42,223 nucleotides of DNA, from the NCBI RefSeq assembly GCF_000365305.1, contig NZ_CM001841.1, positions 3,560,571 through 3,602,793 of the forward strand. The letters run 5' to 3'. The translations under genes and the position numbers were made by a program. Positions 34,262 to 42,223 of the stretch are shown here, one piece after another. This stretch comes from Dickeya dianthicola NCPPB 453. Its GTDB lineage: Bacteria > Pseudomonadota > Gammaproteobacteria > Enterobacterales > Enterobacteriaceae. Numbering within the stretch: position 1 is the first letter of the stretch; each line of letters opens with the position of its first letter. The notes below the pieces were generated by a model. The model was not told the DNA's origin, did no database searches, and saw only the letters and a program-made list of their open reading frames with translations.

Positions 34262-34503
34262 GTTGTTCTCCACCTACGCGCTGGGCGCGAAGATTACCCT
34301 ATGTCCACCGGCTTAGCCACCAGCCCGATCATAAAAGTCACTAACTATTATATCCATTGGATAAAACGCCTTGTTGGCGTTCGGCCCGCTATCCATACTT
34401 GTCCTGCTTTCGCACCATCGTCTGTTGATCTCTTCGCGTACGCTGGGCGCGCTTGCGTCAACAGTACACTTGATTCCAGCCCTTTTGCTACCGAGGCCCG
34501 TTT

Positions 34504-34929
34504 ATGAATACGGTATGTGCATCCTGCCACGCTACCAACCGCCTGCCAGAAGAACGCAATAATGATCATCAACACGCCAAATGCGGCCGCTGCGGTCAGG
34601 CGCTGTTCAGCGGTAAGGTGATTAACGCCACTGAAGAAACGCTGGATAAACTGTTGCAGGATGATCTGCCGGTGGTGGTGGATTTCTGGGCACCCTGGTG
34701 CGGACCGTGCGTTAACTTTGCCCCGGTATTTGAAAGCGTCGCCGACGAAAACGGCGGCAAAATCCGCTTCATCAAGGTCAACACTGAAGCGGAACCCGGC
34801 CTAAGCGCTCGTTTTCGTATCCGCAGCATTCCTACCATCATGCTGTTTAAACACGGCAAGGTGGTTGATATGCTCAACGGCGCCATGCCCAAAGCCCCGT
34901 TTGAAAGCTGGCTAGGTGAATCGCTGTAG
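34504..34929 (+). CDS. trxC: TrxC, thioredoxin 2
   Basis: This 141-aa thiol-disulfide oxidoreductase has an N-terminal zinc ribbon (C5, C8, C27, C30 in CASC and CGRC) and a thioredoxin domain with the active site WCGPC (C66, C69). The conserved cis-proline is in RSIPTIMLF. It reduces protein disulfides and helps under oxidative stress; in E. coli it is under OxyR. An OxyR-like half-site lies about 160 bp upstream (34334-34348). The 242-bp gap to yfiF contains no other gene. A terminator follows at 34946. Confidence 0.96.
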   Translation: MNTVCASCHATNRLPEERNNDHQHAKCGRCGQALFSGKVINATEETLDKLLQDDLPVVVDFWAPWCGPCVNFAPVFESVADENGGKIRFIKVNTEAEPGLSARFRIRSIPTIMLFKHGKVVDMLNGAMPKAPFESWLGESL

Positions 34930-34945
34930 TCATTCCTCACCAGAT

Positions 34946-34968
34946 GCCCCGCCGACACGCGGGGCTTT
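34946..34968 (+). terminator. Terminator after trxC
   Basis: Perfect 7-bp GC stem GCCCCGC (34946-34952) and GCGGGGC (34959-34965) with a 6-nt loop and a short TTT, 17 bp after the trxC stop. Confidence 0.75.
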
Positions 34969-35015
34969 AGGTCGGCAGCCCGGTCGTTTAGAATATCCCT
35001 TTTTAACGGAAAACC

Positions 35016-35732
35016 ATGACCGGTAACGCTGTCCTGCGTCTGCGCCAGCAACGCCTTGCTCTCTCTACACGCCCGTTTCGCGCCCGCGGCTGCCGTGTAA
35101 TCCGCTGCCAGCGTTGCCTGCTGCCGGAAGTCCACTGCCTGTGCGACACCCTCTCGCCGCACACCGCCCGCAGCCGCTTCTGTCTGGTTATGTTCGACAC
35201 CGAACCGATGAAGCCCAGTAATACCGGCCGCCTGATTGCCGATGTCCTGCCGCAGACGGATGCCTTTTTGTGGTCGCGTACCGAGCCGGATCCGGCGTTG
35301 CTTGCCGCCTTGCAGACAGAAGAGTATCAACCCTGGCTGGTATTTCTGGCGGACGACGATGAAAGCGGCCGTCAGGTCTGTCATCAACTGCCCGCCGATG
35401 GCAAACCGCCGCTATTCGTAATGCTGGACGGCACCTGGCCGGAGGCGCGCAAAATGTTCCGTAAAAGCCCGTACCTCGATACGTTGCCGATCCTGTCGTT
35501 AAACGTGGACGCCTTATCCAGCTATCAATTACGGGAAGCCAGCAGCGCTGGGCAGCACTGTACGGCGGAAATCGCCATTGCCCTGCTACGCCAGGCTGGC
35601 GACCACGATGCCGCCGAAGCGCTGGCGCAGCATTTCGACCGTTTTCGCCGCCATTATCTGGCGGGCAAAGCCCACCACGCGAAAAAGAAAATTTCTTCCA
35701 CTGTCACAGCAAAACCGGCAACAGACGTTTAA
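35016..35732 (+). CDS. tapT: TapT (YfiP), tRNA-uridine aminocarboxypropyltransferase
   Basis: This 238-aa DTW-domain protein makes 3-(3-amino-3-carboxypropyl)uridine at position 47 of tRNA, using S-adenosylmethionine. The N-terminal zinc-binding cysteines are in CQRCLLPEVHCLC (about residues 31-43). The family DTW-type motif is LDGTWPEARKM. The C-terminal AEIAIALLRQAGD is also conserved. It matches E. coli YfiP in length and order. The stretch after residue 220 is basic and probably disordered. It ends 33 bp before patZ, likely in one operon. Confidence 0.93.
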   Translation: MTGNAVLRLRQQRLALSTRPFRARGCRVIRCQRCLLPEVHCLCDTLSPHTARSRFCLVMFDTEPMKPSNTGRLIADVLPQTDAFLWSRTEPDPALLAALQTEEYQPWLVFLADDDESGRQVCHQLPADGKPPLFVMLDGTWPEARKMFRKSPYLDTLPILSLNVDALSSYQLREASSAGQHCTAEIAIALLRQAGDHDAAEALAQHFDRFRRHYLAGKAHHAKKKISSTVTAKPATDV

Positions 35733-35765
35733 GCTCAATCAGGTGTCTTCCAACAGGAGTAACTG

Positions 35766-38432
35766 ATGAGTCAGCGCGGATTAGAGGCTCTGCTGCGGCC
35801 CCGTTCGATTGCCGTGATCGGTGCGTCGGAAAAACCGGGACGAGCCGGTTTTCTGATGATGCGCAACCTGCTTGACGGTGGCTTCAACGGGCCGGTGCTG
35901 CCGGTCACGCCAAAATATCAGGCAGTCTGCGGCGTACTGGCGTACCGTGATGTCGCCAGCTTGCCAATGACGCCCGATCTCGCCGTTATCTGTACGCGCG
36001 CCGACCGTAATCTGCCACTGCTGGAAGCGCTGGGGCAGCGAGGCTGTAAAACGGTCATCGTGCTCTCTGCGCCGCCATCACAGTTCGCCGAACTGAAAAA
36101 CTGCGCCGCCCGCTATGCCGTACGGCTGTTGGGGCCAAACAGTCTCGGCCTGCTGGCGCCCTGGCAGGGACTCAACGCCAGCTTTTCGCCGGTGCCGATT
36201 CTGAAAGGCAAGCTGGCGTTTATCTCCCAGTCGGCGGCGGTTTCCAACACCATATTGGACTGGGCGCAACAGCGCGGCATCGGCTTCTCCTACTTTATCG
36301 CGCTCGGCGACAGCCTGGATATCGACGTCGACGACCTGCTGGATTTTCTGGCGCGGGACGGCAAAACCAGCGCCATTTTGCTGCATCTGGAACATATCAG
36401 CGACGCCCGGCGTTTTCTCTCGGCAGCGCGCAGCGCATCGCGCAACAAGCCGATTCTGGTTATCAAAAGCGGGCGCAGCCGACAGGCGCAACAGCTATTG
36501 CATGACGGCCAGCACGGGCTGGACGCCGCCTATGACGCCGCTCTCCAGCGCGCCGGGCTGCTGCGGGTGCAGGATACCCACGAGCTGTTTTCGGCGGTGG
36601 AAACCCTCAGCCACCTGCGTCCGCTGCGCGGCGAACGTTTGCTGATCGTCAGCAACGGCGCGTCGCCCGCCGCCCAGGCGTTGGATCAGTTAATCGCCCG
36701 GCAGGGCAAGCTGGCGACGCTGAGTGAAGCGACGCAACAGGCGTTGCGTGCCGCGTTGCCCGACACCGTCGCTGTCGGCAATCCGCTGGACTTGCGCGAC
36801 GACGCCACGCCGCAGCGTTATCTGGCGGCGCTGTCGGCGCTGCTGGACAGCGACGACTACGACGCGCTGCTGATTATCCACGCCCCGAGCGCCGCCGCCC
36901 CCGGCACGGAAAGTGCCGAAAGTCTTATTCAACAGTTGCAGCAACACCCGCGCGGCAAACGCATCACGCTGCTGACCAACTGGTGCGGCGAATTCTCCTC
37001 GCAAGAGGCGCGCCGTCTGTTTAGCGGGGCGGGGATACCAACCTACCGCACCCCGGAAGGTGCGGTGATCGCGTTCATGCATATCGTCGAATACCGTCGT
37101 AACCAGAAGCAACTGAAAGAAACCCCGGCGCTGCCATCGGATCTCACCGCCAATGCCGCACAGGCGCATCAGTTGATCGGTCAGGCGCTGCAGGAAGGCG
37201 CCACTCGGCTCGATACCCATGAAGTCCAGCCGATTCTGCAGGTGTACGGCCTGAATACGTTGCCAACCTGGATTGCCGGCGACAGTACCGAAGCGGTGTA
37301 CATCGCGGAAAAAATCGGCTACCCGGTCGCGCTTAAATTGCGATCCCCAGATATTCCCCACAAATCAGAAATTCAGGGCGTCATGCTGTACCTGCAAAAT
37401 GCGCAAGAGGTGCAACTGGCGGCGGAAGCAATGCTGGAACGGGTCAGGCATACCAACCCGCAGGCCCGCGTACACGGGTTACTGGTACAGGGCATGGCTA
37501 ATCGTACCGGTGCGCTGGAATTACGTATCGCGGTCGAACAGGACGCCATCTTTGGCCCGATCATCATGCTGGGTGAAGGCGGAATGGAATGGAGCCGGGA
37601 AACGCAGGCGGCGGTGGCATTACCGCCGCTGAATATGGCGCTGGCGCGCTATCTGATCGTCCAGGCGTTGAAAAGCGGCAAAATCCGCAGCCAAAGCGCG
37701 CTCAAGCCGCTGGATATTCCGGCCTTCAGCCGGTTACTGGTGCAGGTTTCCAACCTGATTCTGGATTGCCCGGAGATCTCGCGCCTGGATATTCACCCGC
37801 TGCTGGCCTCCGGCGAGGAATTCACGCTGCTGGATGTTACGCTGCATCTGGCGCCTTTCAGCGGCGACCCGCAGTCTCGTCTGTCTATCCGCCCTTATCC
37901 ACAGGAACTGGAAGAAACCGTCCGGCTCAAGGATGGCGCGTCCTGCCTGTTCCGCCCCATACTGCCCGAAGACGAACCGCTGCTGGCCTGTTTTATCGGG
38001 AAAGTCACCCGCGAGGATCTGTACTACCGTTATTTCAGTGAAATCAACGAATTTACCCATGAAGATTTAGCCAATATGACCCAAATTGACTACGATCGTG
38101 AAATGGCTTTTATTGCTGTACGGTCAGGCGCGGAAGGTGAGCCGGAGATCATCGGCGTCACACGCGCCATCGCCGACCCGGACAATATCAGCGCGGAATT
38201 CGCGGTACTGGTGCGATCCGATCTGAAAGGACTGGGATTAGGCAGAAAACTGCTGGAAAAGCTGATTCATTATGCCCGCGCCCACGGCCTGGTTCGCCTG
38301 AGCGGCATCACTATGCCGACGAATCAGGGTATGGTCACGCTGGCGAAAAAACTGGGCTTCGCCGTTGATGTGCAACTGGAAGACGGTATCGTGACGCTGG
38401 AACTGCCGCTGGACTCATCAGCACGGTCATAA
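35766..38432 (+). CDS. patZ: PatZ (Pka, YfiQ), protein lysine acetyltransferase
   Basis: This 888-aa protein has an N-terminal inactive acyl-CoA synthetase (ADP-forming)-like part, including the CoA-binding segment RSIAVIGASEKPGRAG (residues about 13-28) and an ATP-grasp-like region with SPDIPHKSEIQGVML. A C-terminal GNAT acetyltransferase domain (about residues 725-880) has the acetyl-CoA-binding loop RSDLKGLGLGRKLLEKL. It acetylates acetyl-CoA synthetase and other proteins in enterobacteria. Length equals the E. coli protein (886 aa) within two residues. The ATG follows CAGGAGTAACTG. Gene order trxC-tapT-patZ-pssA is conserved with E. coli. Confidence 0.96.
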   Translation: MSQRGLEALLRPRSIAVIGASEKPGRAGFLMMRNLLDGGFNGPVLPVTPKYQAVCGVLAYRDVASLPMTPDLAVICTRADRNLPLLEALGQRGCKTVIVLSAPPSQFAELKNCAARYAVRLLGPNSLGLLAPWQGLNASFSPVPILKGKLAFISQSAAVSNTILDWAQQRGIGFSYFIALGDSLDIDVDDLLDFLARDGKTSAILLHLEHISDARRFLSAARSASRNKPILVIKSGRSRQAQQLLHDGQHGLDAAYDAALQRAGLLRVQDTHELFSAVETLSHLRPLRGERLLIVSNGASPAAQALDQLIARQGKLATLSEATQQALRAALPDTVAVGNPLDLRDDATPQRYLAALSALLDSDDYDALLIIHAPSAAAPGTESAESLIQQLQQHPRGKRITLLTNWCGEFSSQEARRLFSGAGIPTYRTPEGAVIAFMHIVEYRRNQKQLKETPALPSDLTANAAQAHQLIGQALQEGATRLDTHEVQPILQVYGLNTLPTWIAGDSTEAVYIAEKIGYPVALKLRSPDIPHKSEIQGVMLYLQNAQEVQLAAEAMLERVRHTNPQARVHGLLVQGMANRTGALELRIAVEQDAIFGPIIMLGEGGMEWSRETQAAVALPPLNMALARYLIVQALKSGKIRSQSALKPLDIPAFSRLLVQVSNLILDCPEISRLDIHPLLASGEEFTLLDVTLHLAPFSGDPQSRLSIRPYPQELEETVRLKDGASCLFRPILPEDEPLLACFIGKVTREDLYYRYFSEINEFTHEDLANMTQIDYDREMAFIAVRSGAEGEPEIIGVTRAIADPDNISAEFAVLVRSDLKGLGLGRKLLEKLIHYARAHGLVRLSGITMPTNQGMVTLAKKLGFAVDVQLEDGIVTLELPLDSSARS

Positions 38433-38584
38433 CCAGACGCGCAGATGCGGGGAGATCTCGCGACTGGCAGCAAAACTTGCTCACATGCCTGTCAAGTAGT
38501 GGTATCATCGCCCGATTCGGCTATGCCTTAACATATATTTATGACCATGCGGTCATCCCACGATGAGAGAAGAATCGCACTGTG

Positions 38585-39940
38585 ATGTTGTCAAAACTAA
38601 AGCATACGAAATATCAACAACACCTTGCACAACTGCCTAAAATTCCTCAGTCTGCCAATGACGTCCAGACGCTTCACAGCCCAGCGCTTTTCCGTACTAC
38701 GCTGACAGAACAGATTCTGCAGGCGAAGAAACGCATCTATCTGGTAGCCCTGTATCTGGAACACGATGACGGCGGCGAAGGCATTCTGTCAGCACTCTAT
38801 CAGGCTAAACGTCAATGCCCGGAACTGGAGATCGTCGTACTGGTAGACTGGCATCGCGCCCAGCGCGGCCGTATCGGTGTCGCCGCAGACAGCACCAACG
38901 CTGACTGGTACTACGAAATGGCGCAACGGTACGATGATGCGTCCTTCCCGATTTATGGCGTCCCGGTCAATACGCGCGAAGCGCTGGGCGTCCTGCATCT
39001 GAAAGGGTTTATTATCGATGACACCGTGCTTTACAGCGGCGCCAGTCTGAACGACGTCTACCTGCATCAGCATGAAAAATATCGTTATGATCGCTATCAG
39101 CTGATTCATAACCCGGTGCTGGCTGACGTCATGGCGCGTTATGTGCAGGACCTGCTGGTTTCGTCCGCCGTACAGCGGCTGGACTGCTCGTCTCGCCCCA
39201 AAACCATCGACATCAAGAATGATATCCGCCAATTTCGCCAATCTTTGCGTTCGGCAACGTATCTGCTGCCTGGCGTCGGCGACAACAACCACCAGTTGAC
39301 GGTGACGCCACTGGTCGGGCTGGGCAAGCAGAGCCCGCTGAATCGGACTATCCATCATCTGATGTACTGCACAGAGCAGAGCCTGGTGATGTGTACCCCC
39401 TATTTTAATTTGCCGGCCCTATTGGTACGCAACATTATCCGTTTGCTGCGCAACGGCAAGCAGATCGAGATAATTATCGGCGACAAGACGGCAAATGACT
39501 TCTTTATCCCCGAAGATCAGCCATTCCGGATTATCGGCGCGCTGCCTTATCTGTACGAAATCAATCTACGCCGCTTTCTGAGCCGGTTGCAGAAATACAT
39601 CGACAGCAACCAACTGGTGGTTCGTCTGTGGAAGGACGGCGACAACAGCTTTCACCTGAAAGGCATGTGGGTGGACGATAACTGGCAACTGCTGACCGGT
39701 AACAACCTCAATCCCCGCGCCTGGCGGCTGGATCTGGAAAACGCCATTCTGATTCATGACCCGGAGCAGGTATTGCAGGTACAACGTCAACAAGAGCTGG
39801 AGCGCATTCGCGCCCATACCCAGATCATCACGCACTACCAGCAGTTGCAAAGTATCGCGCAATATCCGGTAAAAGTGCGCAAACTTATCCGCCGTCTGCG
39901 TCGTATCCGCATCGATCGCCTGATCAGCCGGATTTTGTAA
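38585..39940 (+). CDS. pssA: PssA, phosphatidylserine synthase
   Basis: This 451-aa peripheral membrane enzyme makes phosphatidylserine from CDP-diacylglycerol and serine, the committed step to phosphatidylethanolamine. It is a phospholipase D-superfamily member with two HKD motifs: H138-K140-D145 in VLHLKGFIIDD and a second in FHLKGMWVDD near residue 357. The basic C-terminus VRKLIRRLRRIRIDRLISRIL matches E. coli (quoted core KLIRRLRRIRIDRLISR). Starts GTG at 38582 and ATG at 38585 are adjacent; the ATG gives exactly 451 aa. A hairpin follows the stop. Confidence 0.97.
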   Translation: MLSKLKHTKYQQHLAQLPKIPQSANDVQTLHSPALFRTTLTEQILQAKKRIYLVALYLEHDDGGEGILSALYQAKRQCPELEIVVLVDWHRAQRGRIGVAADSTNADWYYEMAQRYDDASFPIYGVPVNTREALGVLHLKGFIIDDTVLYSGASLNDVYLHQHEKYRYDRYQLIHNPVLADVMARYVQDLLVSSAVQRLDCSSRPKTIDIKNDIRQFRQSLRSATYLLPGVGDNNHQLTVTPLVGLGKQSPLNRTIHHLMYCTEQSLVMCTPYFNLPALLVRNIIRLLRNGKQIEIIIGDKTANDFFIPEDQPFRIIGALPYLYEINLRRFLSRLQKYIDSNQLVVRLWKDGDNSFHLKGMWVDDNWQLLTGNNLNPRAWRLDLENAILIHDPEQVLQVQRQQELERIRAHTQIITHYQQLQSIAQYPVKVRKLIRRLRRIRIDRLISRIL

Positions 39941-39951
39941 CCATCTGCCAT

Positions 39952-39987
39952 ATTCCCGGCACAGTTTGTTAATGCTCTGCCGGGAAT
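39952..39987 (+). other. Hairpin after pssA
   Basis: Arms ATTCCCGGCA (39952-39961) and TGCCGGGAAT (39978-39987) form a perfect 10-bp stem around a 16-nt loop, 11 bp after the pssA stop. No T-tract follows, so it may stabilise the 3' end rather than terminate. Confidence 0.5.
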
Positions 39988-40056
39988 CATCTTGCTGTAG
40001 TAAGCTTTGTCAGGTTTCTTCGTCCAGCGGCAATATCCAAGCCACGAGGGGAGATG

Positions 40057-40380
40057 ATGCGCAAAGCGTTGCTATTACTGTTGTCCATTTGTTCAGGATG
40101 TGCGCATATGGCGCAGGATCAGTGGACGGGTACCGACAAAGCGAAACATTTCATGGCGTCAGCGCTGCTAAGCGCCGCAGGCAGTGAATTCGCGGAACAC
40201 CAGCATCAGAGCCGCGACCGCAGCGCCGCATTCGGATTGATGTTTTCCGTCAGTATCGGCGCAGCCAAAGAAGCCTATGACAGCCGGCCGCAAGGTAGTG
40301 GCTGGAGTTGGAAAGATTTCACCTGGGATATCGCCGGCGCAACGGCCGGCTACTGTTTATGGCAGGCAGCCCATCATTAG
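40057..40380 (+). CDS. yfiM: YfiM, predicted lipoprotein
   Basis: This 107-aa protein has a short hydrophobic N-terminus followed by a lipobox-like ICSGC (lipidated Cys near residue 15), suggesting an envelope lipoprotein. The body contains the conserved [20 protein letters not shown] and [16 protein letters not shown] of the YfiM family (DUF2279). Function is unknown to me. Two ATGs are adjacent; 40057 sits better behind GAGGGGAG than 40054. It follows pssA and is convergent with kgtP; the two stop codons overlap by a few bases (40377-40380). Confidence 0.88.
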   Translation: MRKALLLLLSICSGCAHMAQDQWTGTDKAKHFMASALLSAAGSEFAEHQHQSRDRSAAFGLMFSVSIGAAKEAYDSRPQGSGWSWKDFTWDIAGATAGYCLWQAAHH

Positions 40381-41675
40381 AGCGTCTCGCCCTTCCCTTT
40401 GTGATGCAGCCCAAGTGAAACCAGAAATGCCAGCGCCCCCATCAGCGAAACATACCAGAAGAAAGCCTCTTCCGTACCCAGCGATTTTAGCGACAACGCC
40501 ACATACTCAGCAGAGCCGCCAAACAAGGCATTCGCCACAGCGTAAGACAACCCGACGCCCAGCGCCCGTACTTCCGGAGGAAACATTTCCGCCTTGAGAA
40601 TGCCGCTGATCGAGGTATAAAAACTCACAATCACCAGCGCCAGCATCACCAGCGCAAACGCGATAGCCGGGTTGGTTACCCCTTGCAGCGCAGACAAAAT
40701 CGGCACCGTCAGCAACGCCGATAACGCCCCGAAAAACAGCATCGAACTGCGGCGCCCAATCTTGTCGGACAGGGTACCGAACACAGGTTGCAACAGCATG
40801 AAAACAAACAGCGCCAGTGTCATCAGTCCGCTGGCGGATTTGGCGTTCATCCCGGCGGTATTCACCAGATATTTCTGCATATAGGTGGTGTAGGTATAGA
40901 AGCTCAACGAGCCGCCGGCGGTAAATCCCAGCACCATAATGAAAGCTTTGCGATTACGCCATAGTCCGCGCAGCGATCCAGCATCCTTGTGCGCCCGGGT
41001 TGCGCTGGCTGATGTTTCATTAAGAGAACGGCGCAGAAACAACGCCACCACGGCCAGCGCCGCGCCTAGCGCAAACGGAATACGCCAGCCCCACGTACGC
41101 AACTCCGTATCAGAAAGCACTTGTTGTAGGATCACCACCACCAGTAACGCCAGTAATTGACCGCCGATCAGCGTTACATATTGAAACGATGCATAGAATC
41201 CCTTACGCCCTTCCAGCGCCACTTCACTCATGTAAGTTGCGCTGGTGCCGTACTCCCCACCAACCGACAGTCCCTGAAACAGACGAGCTATCAGTAACAA
41301 TAACGGCGCCCAGACGCCAATTGCCGCATAGCCGGGCAAGCAGGCGATCACTAACGATCCCAAACACATCATACACACAGAAATCAGCATCGATTTTTTA
41401 CGGCCATATTTATCGGCAATATAGCCGAATAACCAGCCGCCAATCGGGCGCATCAAAAATCCGGCAGCAAATACGCCGGCGGTCTGTAACAATTGTGTTG
41501 TGGTATTACCGGTCGGGAAAAAGATATGAGCAAAATAAAGGGAGCAAAATGAATAAACATAAAAATCAAACCATTCCACCAAATTTCCTGATGACGCGCC
41601 AACTATCGCCCAGATACGCTGGCGTGTGGTATTTATGGTTGTTGTTTCTTGTTGCGGGTTTATTGTCTTTGCCAT
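40377..41675 (-). CDS. kgtP: KgtP, 2-oxoglutarate:proton symporter (MFS)
   Basis: This 432-aa inner-membrane importer takes up alpha-ketoglutarate with protons. It belongs to the MFS metabolite:H+ symporter family, with 12 helices, [17 protein letters not shown] between helices 2 and 3, and [20 protein letters not shown] in helix 4. Length equals E. coli KgtP. The ATG at 41675 follows AAGGGGAACGC. In E. coli kgtP also lies beside an rRNA operon (rrnG) and pssA, so this is conserved synteny. Confidence 0.95.
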   Translation of the reverse strand: MAKTINPQQETTTINTTRQRIWAIVGASSGNLVEWFDFYVYSFCSLYFAHIFFPTGNTTTQLLQTAGVFAAGFLMRPIGGWLFGYIADKYGRKKSMLISVCMMCLGSLVIACLPGYAAIGVWAPLLLLIARLFQGLSVGGEYGTSATYMSEVALEGRKGFYASFQYVTLIGGQLLALLVVVILQQVLSDTELRTWGWRIPFALGAALAVVALFLRRSLNETSASATRAHKDAGSLRGLWRNRKAFIMVLGFTAGGSLSFYTYTTYMQKYLVNTAGMNAKSASGLMTLALFVFMLLQPVFGTLSDKIGRRSSMLFFGALSALLTVPILSALQGVTNPAIAFALVMLALVIVSFYTSISGILKAEMFPPEVRALGVGLSYAVANALFGGSAEYVALSLKSLGTEEAFFWYVSLMGALAFLVSLGLHHKGKGETL

Positions 41676-41934
41676 ATAAGCGTTCCCCTTCCTGTCTGCT
41701 ATTTAATGATTATCTTATAGCAGATACAGTAAAACAGGCTCGGTAGTTCAGGCAAAGGCTAACTGGCTCATGTAATTATTTAAGCTGGCGATACCACTCT
41801 ACGATGAAATAGCAGCAGAGGTTATTTCATTGAGGTAAAGCAGGAAATTCCAAGAATATGATAAGGATATAATCAGTGAATATGGCGATAGCAAACGGAA
41901 CGCATCAACACGATTCAGGATGGGGGATTGGAAA
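41676..41934. other. Intergenic region between kgtP and the rRNA operon terminator
   Basis: About 260 bp, moderately AT-rich, between the start of kgtP and the 3' end of the rRNA operon. It should contain the kgtP promoter, which I could not place with confidence. No gene or repeat is supported. Confidence 0.5.
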
Positions 41935-41967
41935 GAAAAAAGGCCATCCGTTCGGATGGCCTTTTTT
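41935..41967 (-). terminator. rRNA operon terminator
   Basis: A strong hairpin with arms AGGCCATCCG (41941-41950) and CGGATGGCCT (41953-41962), flanked by A residues on the left and T residues on the right. Read from the right it follows the 5S gene directly. The UUCG-like loop and GC-rich stem are typical of enterobacterial rrn terminators. Confidence 0.92.
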
Positions 41968-41975
41968 GCTGTTTG

Positions 41976-42095
41976 ATGTCTGGCAGTTCCCTACTCTCGC
42001 ATGGGGAGGCCCCACACTACCATCGGCGCTACGGCGTTTCACTTCTGAGTTCGGCATGGTGTCAGGTGGGACCACCGCGCTACTGCCGCCAGACA
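41976..42095 (-). rRNA. rrf: 5S ribosomal RNA
   Basis: A 120-nt gene on the minus strand, nearly identical to E. coli 5S rRNA. The ends pair through TGTCTGGCGG and CCGCCAGACA-like sequences, and conserved segments such as CCGAACTCAGAAGTGAAACG and CGATGGTAGTGTGGGG are present. It follows tRNA-Thr by 40 nt and is followed by a strong terminator, so it is the distal 5S of its operon (rrfF-like in E. coli rrnD). Confidence 0.97.
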
Positions 42096-42135
42096 AATTC
42101 TTTTATTCAATTTGCCGAACACTATTTAAAACAAG

Positions 42136-42211
42136 TGGTGCTGATACCCAGAGTCGAACTGGGGACCTCACCCTTACCAAGGGTGCGCTCTACCAACTGA
42201 GCCATATCAGC
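42136..42211 (-). tRNA. thrV: tRNA-Thr (anticodon GGT)
   Basis: A 76-nt minus-strand tRNA including an encoded CCA. The acceptor stem GCTGATA pairs with TATCAGC, the anticodon loop TTGGTAA carries GGT between CACCC and GGGTG, and the T-loop GTTCGAC (followed by TC) is present. It lies between upstream rRNA (outside the window) and the distal 5S gene, the thrV position of E. coli rrnD. It reads ACC and ACU codons. Confidence 0.97.
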
Positions 42212-42223
42212 ACGCATAATTTG

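Noticed and set aside
34272-34454. Imperfect repeat of ACGC(GC)TGGGCGCG upstream of trxC
   Set aside because: Two loose copies 165 bp apart, GC-rich and without symmetry; likely chance.
1-42223. Search for CRISPR arrays, insertion sequences, integrases and toxin-antitoxin or phage-defence genes
   Set aside because: No regularly spaced repeats, terminal inverted repeats with a transposase, or recognisable defence proteins were seen; the tRNA-Thr shows no adjacent integrase within the window.

Overview
The window reads as chromosomal core plus metabolic accessory DNA from an enterobacterium. Many proteins (MtnE/YbdL, YafV, MprA, EmrA/B, YfiF, TrxC, PatZ, PssA, YfiM, KgtP, ProVWX) look close to their E. 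coli counterparts, but methionine-salvage (mtn) and hpx purine-ureide clusters that E. coli K-12 lacks are present. The fairly GC-rich coding DNA and this gene mix suggest a Dickeya-like member of the Pectobacteriaceae. That placement is an inference from recall, not a computed one. I see no transposase, integrase, CRISPR array or phage gene.

Layout. (1) 1-398: 3' end of fadE. (2) 465-6915: a complete methionine-salvage set. mtnK faces mtnA, mtnDCB faces mtnE, and the omega-amidase yafV (mtnU) overlaps mtnE. Both divergent gaps carry tandem 8-bp MetJ-like boxes, so the block looks like one MetJ-controlled unit. fadE and yafV flank the block, and these two are near neighbours in E. coli. (3) 6942-23761: a ureide and purine-nitrogen block. 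On the minus strand an ABC importer is followed by hpxJ and hpxK, with the RpiR-type hpxU upstream. On the plus strand lies hpxWXYZ. Then come hpxS-hpxA-hpxB on the minus strand, an NCS1 permease and an allophanate hydrolase on the plus strand. Excellent sigma-54 -24/-12 promoters precede the ABC operon and hpxW, and two weaker ones precede the permease and the allophanate hydrolase. This points to nitrogen-limitation control. A perfect TTGTATACAA palindrome lies between hpxS and the permease and again inside the permease gene.

(4) 23762-24411: a very AT-rich gap leading to the proU promoter. (5) 24412-27930: proVWX, osmoprotectant import. (6) 28348-33030: ygaZH (branched-chain amino acid export), then mprA-emrAB (multidrug efflux). 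(7) 33134-41675: yfiF, trxC, tapT, patZ, pssA, yfiM, kgtP, in the arrangement known from the E. coli rrnG neighbourhood. (8) 41935-42211: the distal end of an rRNA operon on the minus strand: tRNA-Thr(GGT), 5S rRNA, terminator.

How the ureide genes fit together: HpxA racemises allantoin, HpxB opens it to allantoate, HpxK removes carbamate and ammonia to give ureidoglycine, HpxJ transaminates this to oxalurate, and HpxW splits oxamate to oxalate and ammonia. The oxalurate-to-oxamate step has no recognised carbamoyltransferase here. HpxXYZ resemble AtzG/AtzE/AtzH of cyanurate catabolism, and an AtzF-type allophanate hydrolase lies nearby, so these are candidates for a hydrolytic route. That is the most interesting open question in the window.
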